NCBI GenBank assembly: GCA_037367405.1
Contig: JAZKJV010011400.1
Location: 7,810,501-7,874,500 of the forward strand
Origin: Ottelia alismoides
Taxonomy: Eukaryota > Streptophyta > Magnoliopsida > Alismatales > Hydrocharitaceae
DNA: 64,000 nucleotides
Direction of reading: 5' to 3'
Below, piece by piece: positions 42,394-48,941 of this stretch. Numbering within the stretch: the stretch's first letter is position 1; each line of letters starts with the position of its first letter. The translations under genes were made by a program, and so were the position numbers. The notes beneath the pieces are model-generated. The model was not told the origin of the DNA. It was given only the letters and a program-made list of their open reading frames with translations, and ran no database searches.

Positions 42394-42465
42394 TGGACTG
42401 GGAGGTGCTCGAACCCTCCTCTGCGGTTCTTCAGACCGCCGCTATACCGTCTCAGCTACCAGTCC
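42394..42465 (-). tRNA. tRNA-Phe (GAA), first gene of the array
   Basis: Acceptor GGACTGG/CCAGTCC perfect, anticodon stem GCGGT/ACCGC, loop CTGAAGA. T arm GAGGG-TTCGAGC-ACCTC has a mismatch at the loop-closing pair. Discriminator A. Confidence 0.88.
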
Positions 42466-42493
42466 ATCTGTATGTAAAGCGTTGGAAATAGGC

Positions 42494-42531
42494 ACGAAAA
42501 AACCCGGTGTCACTTGGGGTAACACCGGGTT
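42494..42531 (-). terminator. Strong terminator upstream of the tRNA array
   Basis: AACCCGGTGT pairs with ACACCGGGTT (10 bp, 11-nt loop), followed on the minus strand by a six-T run. It lies only ~30 nt upstream of tRNA-Phe, so it separates the glycosylation operon from the array or acts as an attenuator. That leaves very little room for an independent array promoter. Confidence 0.85.
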
Positions 42532-42932
42532 CGCCAACGTTGCTTCGTTAGTACGGCCGAGTGTTACCTCCGATGTGGATGCAAGGGGAGCGTATTCGCG
42601 TCTTGCGACACGATACAACCCTTTGATCCATTAAATCGTTCGGTCAGTGTTGACCTTAGGTAACTGGGCCGTATTGAAGACATGATCTCGAATCCAGTGA
42701 TTGATTGCTTTTCAGATTCCTTGTTCCGCGACCACATTCGTCGCGTGCTGCAGATATAGACGCTCATCTCTTGCATTGGTTCGCGAAAATTTCTAGTTCA
42801 CGAAAACATTCGCAGGTGCATGTTGTCAGTAGATTAAACGCATGACAGCAGCAAAAGTATCCATTGGTTGAGAATAATTCTGCAACTTCCGATTCAACGC
42901 TTACTAAGGTCTCAATTACAAGACGGCAAGCA
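42532..42932. other. Gap without a supported gene
   Basis: 401 bp between the Pro-rich gene and the array terminator. A 70-codon minus-strand ORF (42564-42776) has no ribosome-binding site or recognisable composition. The stretch is locally AT-richer and may carry regulatory sequence, but no promoter motif was clear. Confidence 0.5.
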
Positions 42933-43301
42933 TCAAGGAGCAATCACTGGATACGGTGGCATGCCTGGGTAGTAATGACCTGGATGGCCTTCGGGCAGAT
43001 TGTCGGGATAGTGATAACCTGGTGGCAAGTGATAGGGATGATCTGGTGGGAGCCGCGGCCAAATGATGTTGGGTAGTGGCGGCGGCGCTTCGATAACCAC
43101 AGGTTCGTCCGGTGGAGGCGGCCAAGGCCAATCCTCGGGCCACCATGGTGGACGTGGGCCTGGGTCTTCGCTTGGTGATCCTCCGCCTTCGCCACCAGGA
43201 CTCTTAGGTGGAACATAGGGTGGTTGTTCTGACGGCGGATCGAAGGGTGGAATGAATGGATATGGCAAACGCGGTAGTTTGGGTTTGAACTTATCTATCA
43301 T
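42933..43301 (-). CDS. Pro/Tyr/Trp/His-rich small protein beside radical SAM gene
   Basis: 122 residues, roughly one third proline, with clusters such as RPPWWPEDWPWPPPPDEP and HPYHLPPGYHYPDNLPEGHPGHYYPGMPPY. No transmembrane segment or known domain. GGAG lies 11 nt before the ATG, and the start overlaps the radical SAM stop by 4 nt, so the two are translationally coupled. It might be an extended structural peptide or a modification substrate of the radical SAM enzyme; the latter is inference from pairing only. Confidence 0.7.
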   Translation of the reverse strand: MIDKFKPKLPRLPYPFIPPFDPPSEQPPYVPPKSPGGEGGGSPSEDPGPRPPWWPEDWPWPPPPDEPVVIEAPPPLPNIIWPRLPPDHPYHLPPGYHYPDNLPEGHPGHYYPGMPPYPVIAP

Positions 43302-44110
43302 TGCAAGTTACTCCTTTGCAAGGGACTGGGATGACGAAACGCGACGCGTCTACTAGGACACAACGCGCACTGGGGAATCGACTTGCCTTCGAGGAATGAG
43401 CGAAGCTCGTCGTCAGTCGCGGTTGGCGGGCAGGCTTTGTAATCACGGAACAAATCCCACTCCGAAATCGATTCGAGGCGGGCTTTTGTATCTAGCTGTG
43501 GCCAATATGCGACTGCGGGACATTTAGCTAGGCAACCATTCACAAGCTGCGTGCATGTGCGCTGCATACAAACTCGATATGCGGCATCTGGCTCGGAATT
43601 GAAAGGCATCGGCTTGCCATCGACGATGTTGTATTGACGCATCCAGCCCTTGTGCGATTGGCGAATGTTGATGCTAAGCTTGGGATACTGCCTACGCCAA
43701 TTCCACGCTATCGCTTTCACTTCGCGGAATCGTTCGAGGTAGTCTTGATGCGTACCATGTTGGCTGATTTCTAGTTGGCACTCTGTATCAACGAGAACCT
43801 GGGGCAACTCAGGGAAGCGGTGCAGGAAGAATCCATTAGTGACCAGCATCAGTTCACTGTCGAACCAGTGTTGTCGAGCGAGTTGAATGTGCTCCAAGAT
43901 CGCAGGATTGAGCAGCGGTTCACCGCCAAGCAATGCGAATCGCGTTGGCTGAAGTCGATGCGACCATTGCGAGTACCCGGACTCCGCGTCAGACAGCGTT
44001 GGTAACTTGCCGGCCAAGTGAAAATTGCTGTAGTGGCTGCACTGCTGGCACGACAAGTTGCAACCGTGAGCAAGGTGATACTCAAGTGCGGGCAAGCTGA
44101 AGCGTTGCAT
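43298..44110 (-). CDS. Radical SAM protein
   Basis: About 270 residues from ATG 44110, which has AAGGAGG 6 nt upstream. The iron-sulfur motif is HGCNLSCQQCSHYS (CxxxCxxC), followed by LLGGEPLLNPAILEHI, the SAM-binding glycine-rich strand, and MLVTNGFFL. The C-terminal half has further cysteines (CMQRTCTQLVNGCLAKCP, CPPTA, QCALCPSRR) that could hold auxiliary clusters as in SPASM-like enzymes. Radical SAM enzymes with such tails often modify peptides or glycans. It overlaps the glycosyltransferase gene upstream by 29 nt and the Pro-rich gene downstream by 4 nt. Confidence 0.9.
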   Translation of the reverse strand: MQRFSLPALEYHLAHGCNLSCQQCSHYSNFHLAGKLPTLSDAESGYSQWSHRLQPTRFALLGGEPLLNPAILEHIQLARQHWFDSELMLVTNGFFLHRFPELPQVLVDTECQLEISQHGTHQDYLERFREVKAIAWNWRRQYPKLSINIRQSHKGWMRQYNIVDGKPMPFNSEPDAAYRVCMQRTCTQLVNGCLAKCPAVAYWPQLDTKARLESISEWDLFRDYKACPPTATDDELRSFLEGKSIPQCALCPSRRVAFRHPSPLQRSNLQ

Positions 44111-45101
44111 CGTCGCCCTCCTTGATCCGAATTCTGAATCGACGAGCATTCACGCCAAGGCGGATGAGAAACCGAGTTAGCACTAAATGCGATGAAAACG
44201 TTTCATCCAAGCTCGTCAGTCTCTCGTCGTAAACCGTCAGCTCATCGGACCACGTTCCTGAAACGAGCAGCTTCGGATAAACAGCTAGAAGATTCGCTGC
44301 GAGATCTGGTCGGAAGATTAAGCCTATGTCGTAACTCGCTGGCGGATTTTCTTTCCACTCGTTTACCAGTTCGATCGATTGGCGGTTGTCAGGAAATGGC
44401 AACTCGGGTGGATTGCTTCGCTGCCAGTGACAGCGATCCAGATGCGGTTTACTGGGGCCAATGAAGTGGTAAACAAACGACTGCATCACTGGATTGGTTG
44501 CCCACTCGGGCGTCTGTAACATGCTGACGTTGAAGTCAGGCGGCAGAAATGCGATCGACTCAGGGTGATCGTTCCACAGTTGATTGATGATCAGCGATTC
44601 ATCGGTTGCTTGATCGTTGGCTCCGAAGGTCACGATTAAGTACTGGATGATTCGCTCGAACATGCGAGCAAACGTTTCGGTGTCGTACAGATACAATCCA
44701 CCGTTGGGGTGCATCCACGTCGGCGCGGGCTTGAGCCGACAGCGTTTGGCCCAAATCTCGTGTGCTGTCCTTTGCCACCCGCCGTTGTCGATTCGGTTCT
44801 GGGCGCACTGGCGTTCGGCGACCATTGCGAACTGGCCAGGCTGAGCCAATTCAAATGGCGACGGGCAGTCGCTGCGAATAACCATGTCGTTGTCGATCTG
44901 CAGGACATGCGACGGACCGAACCGCTTTGCAACATCACCACAGACGAACATCTTTTGCCAAAATGGATGGCATGGTTGCAGAGGACGTCGAATCCAATGC
45001 AGCTTGGCGTTCCATCGCTCGGCAGCAGCCTCGACACTCTCTCGTACGGTGGGCACCGCACGGCGCGGTGGCAGATCCAGAATTGCGATGACTCGTTTCA
45101 T
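44082..45101 (-). CDS. Glycosyltransferase, GT-A fold (GT8-like)
   Basis: About 339 residues. Features: HVLQIDNDMVIRSDCP, a DND metal/nucleotide-sugar site; MHPNGGLYLYDTETFARMF; QATDESLIINQLW; and YHFIGPSKPHLDRCHW, which resembles the HxxGxxKPW signature of GT8 enzymes. The C-terminal ~80 residues are not recognised. ATG 45101 overlaps the stop of the upstream glycosyltransferase by 4 nt. Acceptor unknown; the serine-rich tail protein encoded in the same operon is a candidate. Confidence 0.8.
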   Translation of the reverse strand: MKRVIAILDLPPRRAVPTVRESVEAAAERWNAKLHWIRRPLQPCHPFWQKMFVCGDVAKRFGPSHVLQIDNDMVIRSDCPSPFELAQPGQFAMVAERQCAQNRIDNGGWQRTAHEIWAKRCRLKPAPTWMHPNGGLYLYDTETFARMFERIIQYLIVTFGANDQATDESLIINQLWNDHPESIAFLPPDFNVSMLQTPEWATNPVMQSFVYHFIGPSKPHLDRCHWQRSNPPELPFPDNRQSIELVNEWKENPPASYDIGLIFRPDLAANLLAVYPKLLVSGTWSDELTVYDERLTSLDETFSSHLVLTRFLIRLGVNARRFRIRIKEGDDATLQLART

Positions 45102-45826
45102 TTCCAAAGTACCTTTCTTAATCCGTGTTTACGAAGTGCAGCCTCCAAGAACACTGGTCGATGTCGCTGGTAAGCTGGAGGATCGACGTGGATGTGCGGG
45201 AAGACATGGTCCATCGCCACGCCAACCTGGACGCCGGCAATCTTGGCTCGCCAGAAGAAGTCCCAGTGCTCATCGACCTTGAGGTCTTCATCCCAACGGA
45301 TCGCCTGCAGGATGTCGCGATGGGCAACGAAGCAGTTACAAACGAATGCGCACTCTGCGATGTCGCCGGTGCGTCGATATTCACCGCGAGGAATGTGAAG
45401 AACGCCACCTGACGAATTGAGCAGTCTGGGCGTTCCGTCTGCATGAGGTCGATGTGGTTGCTTGCTGAGTGTTGCCAAGAGATCGAGGCGACTCGATTCG
45501 AACTTACGGACGAGATCATTCAGCCGAGTCTGTGGTCCAACCACGTGATCGTCATCTGAAAAGATCACCATGCGCGATTGAGCCGCTTCCACGAGGCGAT
45601 TGCGACCAGCCGATAAGCCGATGTCGTATTCGGTTTCGATCAGTCGATCGACCATGGCTGCTTCGTCTGGACAGACACTGGAGAAACGCAGTTCTTCTTT
45701 GCCATCGTCAAGGACGTAGATCAGCGGACGCTCATCTCCACAGTGTTCGTAGATGCTGCGCACGAGTTTCGCGCAGCAATGAGGGCGATGGATGGTCTTG
45801 ATGCAGAATGTGACGCGATCACGCAT
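45098..45826 (-). CDS. Family 2 glycosyltransferase (copy 1)
   Basis: About 242 residues from ATG 45826, with GGAGGAGG 8 nt upstream; a longer frame starts at 45868. Core: MRDRVTFCIKTIHRPHCCAKLVRSI, YVLDDGKEEL, DIGLSAGRNRLVEAAQSRMVIFSDDDHVVG (DDD/DxD site), then CNCFVAHRDILQAIRWDEDLKVDEHWDFFWRAK. It resembles the GalNAc-transferase-like GT2 group. It is clearly a paralogue of the next gene upstream (shared FCIKTIHRP, SAGRN/GVGRN, RWDxxxKxxEHWxFFxRA, LRKHG), so a duplication happened within the cassette. Confidence 0.88.
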   Translation of the reverse strand: MRDRVTFCIKTIHRPHCCAKLVRSIYEHCGDERPLIYVLDDGKEELRFSSVCPDEAAMVDRLIETEYDIGLSAGRNRLVEAAQSRMVIFSDDDHVVGPQTRLNDLVRKFESSRLDLLATLSKQPHRPHADGTPRLLNSSGGVLHIPRGEYRRTGDIAECAFVCNCFVAHRDILQAIRWDEDLKVDEHWDFFWRAKIAGVQVGVAMDHVFPHIHVDPPAYQRHRPVFLEAALRKHGLRKVLWK

Positions 45827-46574
45827 GGACGATGCCTCCTCCTGGGTAGCGAAGTGAATCAAAGCCATGCTTGCGAAGTCCTAATCGGCGGAACTTGGGT
45901 CGGGCTCGCAGAGCTCCGTACGGCTTGGCTGCTACGTGGTCGTGGACTACCGAGCAATCGAGTGCCACGGCGATTTGCAGATGCTCGATTTGCGATGCTC
46001 TGTAGAAGAACTCCCAGTGTTCGTACGTCTTGATCTCGTCATCCCAACGAAGGCGGGCGATCGTGTCGCGACGGGCGAGAAACGCGTTGCTTACCATGTC
46101 GCACCAACAGGTTTCGCCGATGCGTTTGTGTTCGCCTCGATGCATCCAGATGCGGGTTCCATTCATGAGTGGGCTAAATAGCATGGGCCGGCCGCCAGCA
46201 CCTTGCCGTACACCCAGAATGTCGAGGTCGTAGTCCATAAACCGCTGGTAGACTCGGTCAAGATGCAGGTCTGGCGTTACGATCTGATCATCATCGAGCA
46301 AGAAAATGAACTCGGTTTCTGCGGCGTCTATTGCTGTATTGCGTCCAACGCCGACGCCAACATCGTGCTGCTGGAGATCAATCACTTTGCAGTGTTTGGC
46401 GGTCTCGGGATACTTTCGCGAGAACCAATGTTCGGGAAGACCGTCGTCAACAACGACGATCTTGGGCTCGCCGAACTCCTTTCGAAGCGACTGGACGAGT
46501 CGATGGCAGGCCCAAGGTCGATGAATTGTCTTGATGCAAAAGGTAATGTCCTGAATGGGTACTGTTGCTTCCAT
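45819..46574 (-). CDS. Family 2 glycosyltransferase (copy 2)
   Basis: 251 residues. Core: ITFCIKTIHRPWACHRLVQSL, IVVVDDGLPEHW, VGVGVGRNTAIDAAETEFIFLLDDDQIV (DDD site), MVSNAFLARRDTIARLRWDDEIKTYEHWEFFYRAS, ending LRKHGFDSLRYPGGG. Paralogue of the downstream gene, which it overlaps by 8 nt. It follows the nucleotidyltransferase-fold gene by 3 nt. Likely cytoplasmic, acting on phage structural protein or host glycan precursors (inference). Confidence 0.88.
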   Translation of the reverse strand: MEATVPIQDITFCIKTIHRPWACHRLVQSLRKEFGEPKIVVVDDGLPEHWFSRKYPETAKHCKVIDLQQHDVGVGVGRNTAIDAAETEFIFLLDDDQIVTPDLHLDRVYQRFMDYDLDILGVRQGAGGRPMLFSPLMNGTRIWMHRGEHKRIGETCWCDMVSNAFLARRDTIARLRWDDEIKTYEHWEFFYRASQIEHLQIAVALDCSVVHDHVAAKPYGALRARPKFRRLGLRKHGFDSLRYPGGGIVHA

Positions 46575-46577
46575 ATT

Positions 46578-47024
46578 TCACCACGCGTTAAGGAGTTTGC
46601 GAGCAAGTTTGATGGCATGGCGATAGTCCTTGAGACGCTTCGCGCTGCGTTTGATATGCATGATCGAGTTCAGTGGTGCGACGTTGCCGTAGAACGAAAT
46701 GAGCGAGTTGTCGAAGGCCTTCTCAAAGTCCTCTGTAGTGCAGCCCATGACTTCACGCATCACGTCCAGCGGTGGCGAACAGGCGATTCGAGTTGATGCA
46801 CGCAGTCCTCCTGATCCGTCTGACTCTCCTCGCTTCCAAGGTCGCTTTAGAGAACCAGCGGCATCATCGACAGCGGCTTGCCAGTCCTCATCGGAGAGAT
46901 TGGGATCAAGCCAAATGTCGAGATCGCCTTCTTCCCAATCGATCCCATGCAATCGCAGTGCGCCGGAGCCGATGATGAGGTATCGATGTCGAATCTTGGC
47001 AAGCACGTCTTCCACAGGTGTCAT
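46578..47024 (-). CDS. Nucleotidyltransferase-fold protein
   Basis: 148 residues. YLIIGSGALRLHGIDWEEGDLDIWLDP is the minimal nucleotidyltransferase pattern (GS/GG, then DxD in DLDIWL). The C-terminal half is helical and basic (IKRSAKRLKDYRHAIKLARKLL). The start overlaps the GT25/sulfotransferase stop by 4 nt. Such proteins can transfer nucleotides to RNA, sugars or proteins; here the place within a glycosylation operon hints at sugar activation, and the nearby tRNA array keeps tRNA modification possible. Confidence 0.72.
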   Translation of the reverse strand: MTPVEDVLAKIRHRYLIIGSGALRLHGIDWEEGDLDIWLDPNLSDEDWQAAVDDAAGSLKRPWKRGESDGSGGLRASTRIACSPPLDVMREVMGCTTEDFEKAFDNSLISFYGNVAPLNSIMHIKRSAKRLKDYRHAIKLARKLLNAW

Positions 47025-48355
47025 CCGAACTTCCTCAACTCCGGATTAACGTGTGCGATTGCCGAATCGATCTCTTCGGCAGTAGGCTCAATGCCGAGGA
47101 ATGCGATCAGTTCATTGATCACCGTTTCGGGATCTTCGGTAAGCTTTGCGAAGTTGATCCGATGGACGGGGACTTCGGGATGCTCTTGGATGAACTTCTC
47201 GCGATGTTCAAGAAGCGATCGTTGAAGTCTCTCGCACGCCTCATCGCCGGCTGCGAACCATTGGCCTGGATGTCGGCTACTTCGATCTTGAAGGGATCGA
47301 ATCGAGGCTTCGATTGGGCGATCCAAGGCGATGATTCGCAGCGAGTTACCGAGAGCGTCGTAGAGGTGGTTTGCGAAACGGCAGAGATGCGGATACTTAC
47401 CACCGGCAACAGTGCGGTCACGAATGGCTTCTGCTTTCCTGGCGACGATCCAGGCTTTGAGCTGCTTGCTGAGTTGTCCATCTGCAGTCTTGGGATCAGT
47501 CGCAGGGAATCGCATCGCTTTTTCGCAGAGCTGGGCCAGCCCGATCGCCTCACCTCCACCGGTAGCCTCATAGCCACCGAGTTCGTTGCCCATGTGAACG
47601 CCCAGATGATGCATGACCATCGCGACGCAGCTGGTGCCACTGCGATGAGGCCCGAGGACGGCAAAGAATGGAGCGTCGCTGTGGTCGGCATTCTTGGCAT
47701 CGTTGAAGAATCTGGTCTGTGTCCATTTGCGACCGCAGATGTTCGATTTGGTTGGCAACTGGCCGACGAGCCAGCGATCGGGTGTGTAGACCGGAATCGA
47801 TTCCTTCTCGACGTTCTTGCCTTGGACCAGGGCTTCATATCGCCGCTGAGTCAATCTCCCCAGGTGATGATCGATGTGATGTTTCAGATGCCAGTCATTC
47901 CAATTGAGGTGACGATAGAGTGCCTTCATCGTTGCGCGACCACGCACCATGAATGCATGTGTGCGATTGACGTTGTAAGGTCGGTACACGCGGTCGCTGA
48001 TCTTCTTGGGCGGATGCTTAGCAGCGTACAGGTGCTGACCCCCGAGATAAGCTAGTCCCCAGTCTTCAGGTAATTCGCAAACGTACGCATTGAGATGTTC
48101 CACAAAGTCGGGAACGAACCCTGCGTCATCTTCGAAGACCACATACGAGTCGATCCCTTCCAGTAGGCACTTCTCGAGGATCAGCAAGTGCGAACGGTAG
48201 CAGCCCCAGGCACCATTGCCAGCACGCCACTGCTCGGGCGTCGAAAGCTTGCGACCATCGATGGCTGCGAATCGCTCGACGTCTGGGAATGGCCATGGCT
48301 GCGGTAGTTGCTGCATCCATTCATGCAGACGATCGTCGCGCCGATCAAGATTCAT
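47021..48355 (-). CDS. GT25-family glycosyltransferase fused to a sulfotransferase-like domain
   Basis: About 444 residues. Residues 1-~240 are GT25-like: MNLDRRDDRLHEWMQQLP, WGCYRSHLLILEKCLLEGIDSYVVFEDDAG, WGLAYLGGQHLY, RTHAFMVRGRAT. Residues ~255-440 are a sulfotransferase P-loop domain: FFAVLGPHRSGTSCVAMVMHHLGVHMG (PAPS-binding loop), LRIIALDRPIEASIRSL, a 3'-phosphate-binding-like segment, and an ELIAFLGIEPT C-terminus. The frame is open up to 48586, but that part overlaps the upstream gene in another frame, so I start at ATG 48355, 13 nt after that gene's stop. Confidence 0.82.
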   Translation of the reverse strand: MNLDRRDDRLHEWMQQLPQPWPFPDVERFAAIDGRKLSTPEQWRAGNGAWGCYRSHLLILEKCLLEGIDSYVVFEDDAGFVPDFVEHLNAYVCELPEDWGLAYLGGQHLYAAKHPPKKISDRVYRPYNVNRTHAFMVRGRATMKALYRHLNWNDWHLKHHIDHHLGRLTQRRYEALVQGKNVEKESIPVYTPDRWLVGQLPTKSNICGRKWTQTRFFNDAKNADHSDAPFFAVLGPHRSGTSCVAMVMHHLGVHMGNELGGYEATGGGEAIGLAQLCEKAMRFPATDPKTADGQLSKQLKAWIVARKAEAIRDRTVAGGKYPHLCRFANHLYDALGNSLRIIALDRPIEASIRSLQDRSSRHPGQWFAAGDEACERLQRSLLEHREKFIQEHPEVPVHRINFAKLTEDPETVINELIAFLGIEPTAEEIDSAIAHVNPELRKFG

Positions 48356-48368
48356 CAGGAAGCAACGT

Positions 48369-48941
48369 TCAACGATCTTCTTCGTCGGTATCTGGATCGT
48401 CTTCGTTTGGCTCGGGTGCACCGTCTGGGAACTTACGTTCAAACCGGCGGATGGCGGTGAGCACGAGTGACTTGGCGATGGTTCTAGTAAATTTTCCATG
48501 TGGTAATCCTCTGAGTTGGGCTTCTTCCAAAAGCCATTCGATAATGGTGTCCAGATTGGTACGGCATCCTTCCACGCCCCAATCATTCATGGTCTCGGCG
48601 CGGGTCTCACACTTACACGTGTCGCTGGGCCTTGCGAACCATGCGAGCATCTTGCGAAGTTCACTGCCTGGGCCGGGCTTGTAAGCCGCGATCCGCAGAG
48701 TCGTGGGTTCTTCCTGATTGGGCAGATAGCTCTTCAGCAGTGTTTTGAGTTCGTCGACGCTCTGATTTCGCCGGCGTTTGTTCACGATGGCCATACCGAT
48801 CGTCACGAGGTTGACAGCTTGCGGATTCGAACACTCGCTGCAGGCTCGGCATCCGCTGGACGAAGCCTGGACGGAGCAGTCGGCCAAGTGACTAGCGACC
48901 TGACAGCGGTTGTCGTTGGTCAAATTGGGACAATGGATCAT
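48369..48941 (-). CDS. Cys-rich N-terminus phage protein of unknown function
   Basis: 190 residues, not recognised. Residues 1-40 contain seven cysteines (CPNLTNDNRC, DCSVQASSSGCRACSEC), which could bind zinc or an iron-sulfur cluster; a second pair, CKCETR, lies mid-protein. The middle is helical and basic, the C-terminus acidic (EPNEDDPDTDEEDR). Its ATG overlaps the serine-rich tail gene stop by 4 nt, so it belongs to the tail-to-glycosylation operon. Confidence 0.7.
   Translation of the reverse strand: MIHCPNLTNDNRCQVASHLADCSVQASSSGCRACSECSNPQAVNLVTIGMAIVNKRRRNQSVDELKTLLKSYLPNQEEPTTLRIAAYKPGPGSELRKMLAWFARPSDTCKCETRAETMNDWGVEGCRTNLDTIIEWLLEEAQLRGLPHGKFTRTIAKSLVLTAIRRFERKFPDGAPEPNEDDPDTDEEDR

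Larger units (their letters stand above)
38808..42465 (-). other. Main tRNA array: 38 tRNA genes on one strand
   Basis: Thirty-eight tRNAs in 3.66 kb, spaced from 1 nt to a few tens of nt in most cases. With tRNA-Trp and tRNA-Thr(TGT) downstream the set is 40 and covers all 20 amino acids. None encodes CCA. Larger gaps hold the IF-1-like ORF (41168-41392), a micro-ORF (41908-41967) and a hairpin (42339-42388). Transcription runs from tRNA-Phe (42465) leftward. Confidence 0.93.

Noticed and set aside
38808..42465. CRISPR array
   Set aside because: The regular spacing is explained by tRNA genes; no direct repeat with unique spacers and no cas genes.
42564..42776. 70-codon minus-strand ORF
   Set aside because: No ribosome-binding site, no recognisable composition; lies in the leader region of the tRNA array.
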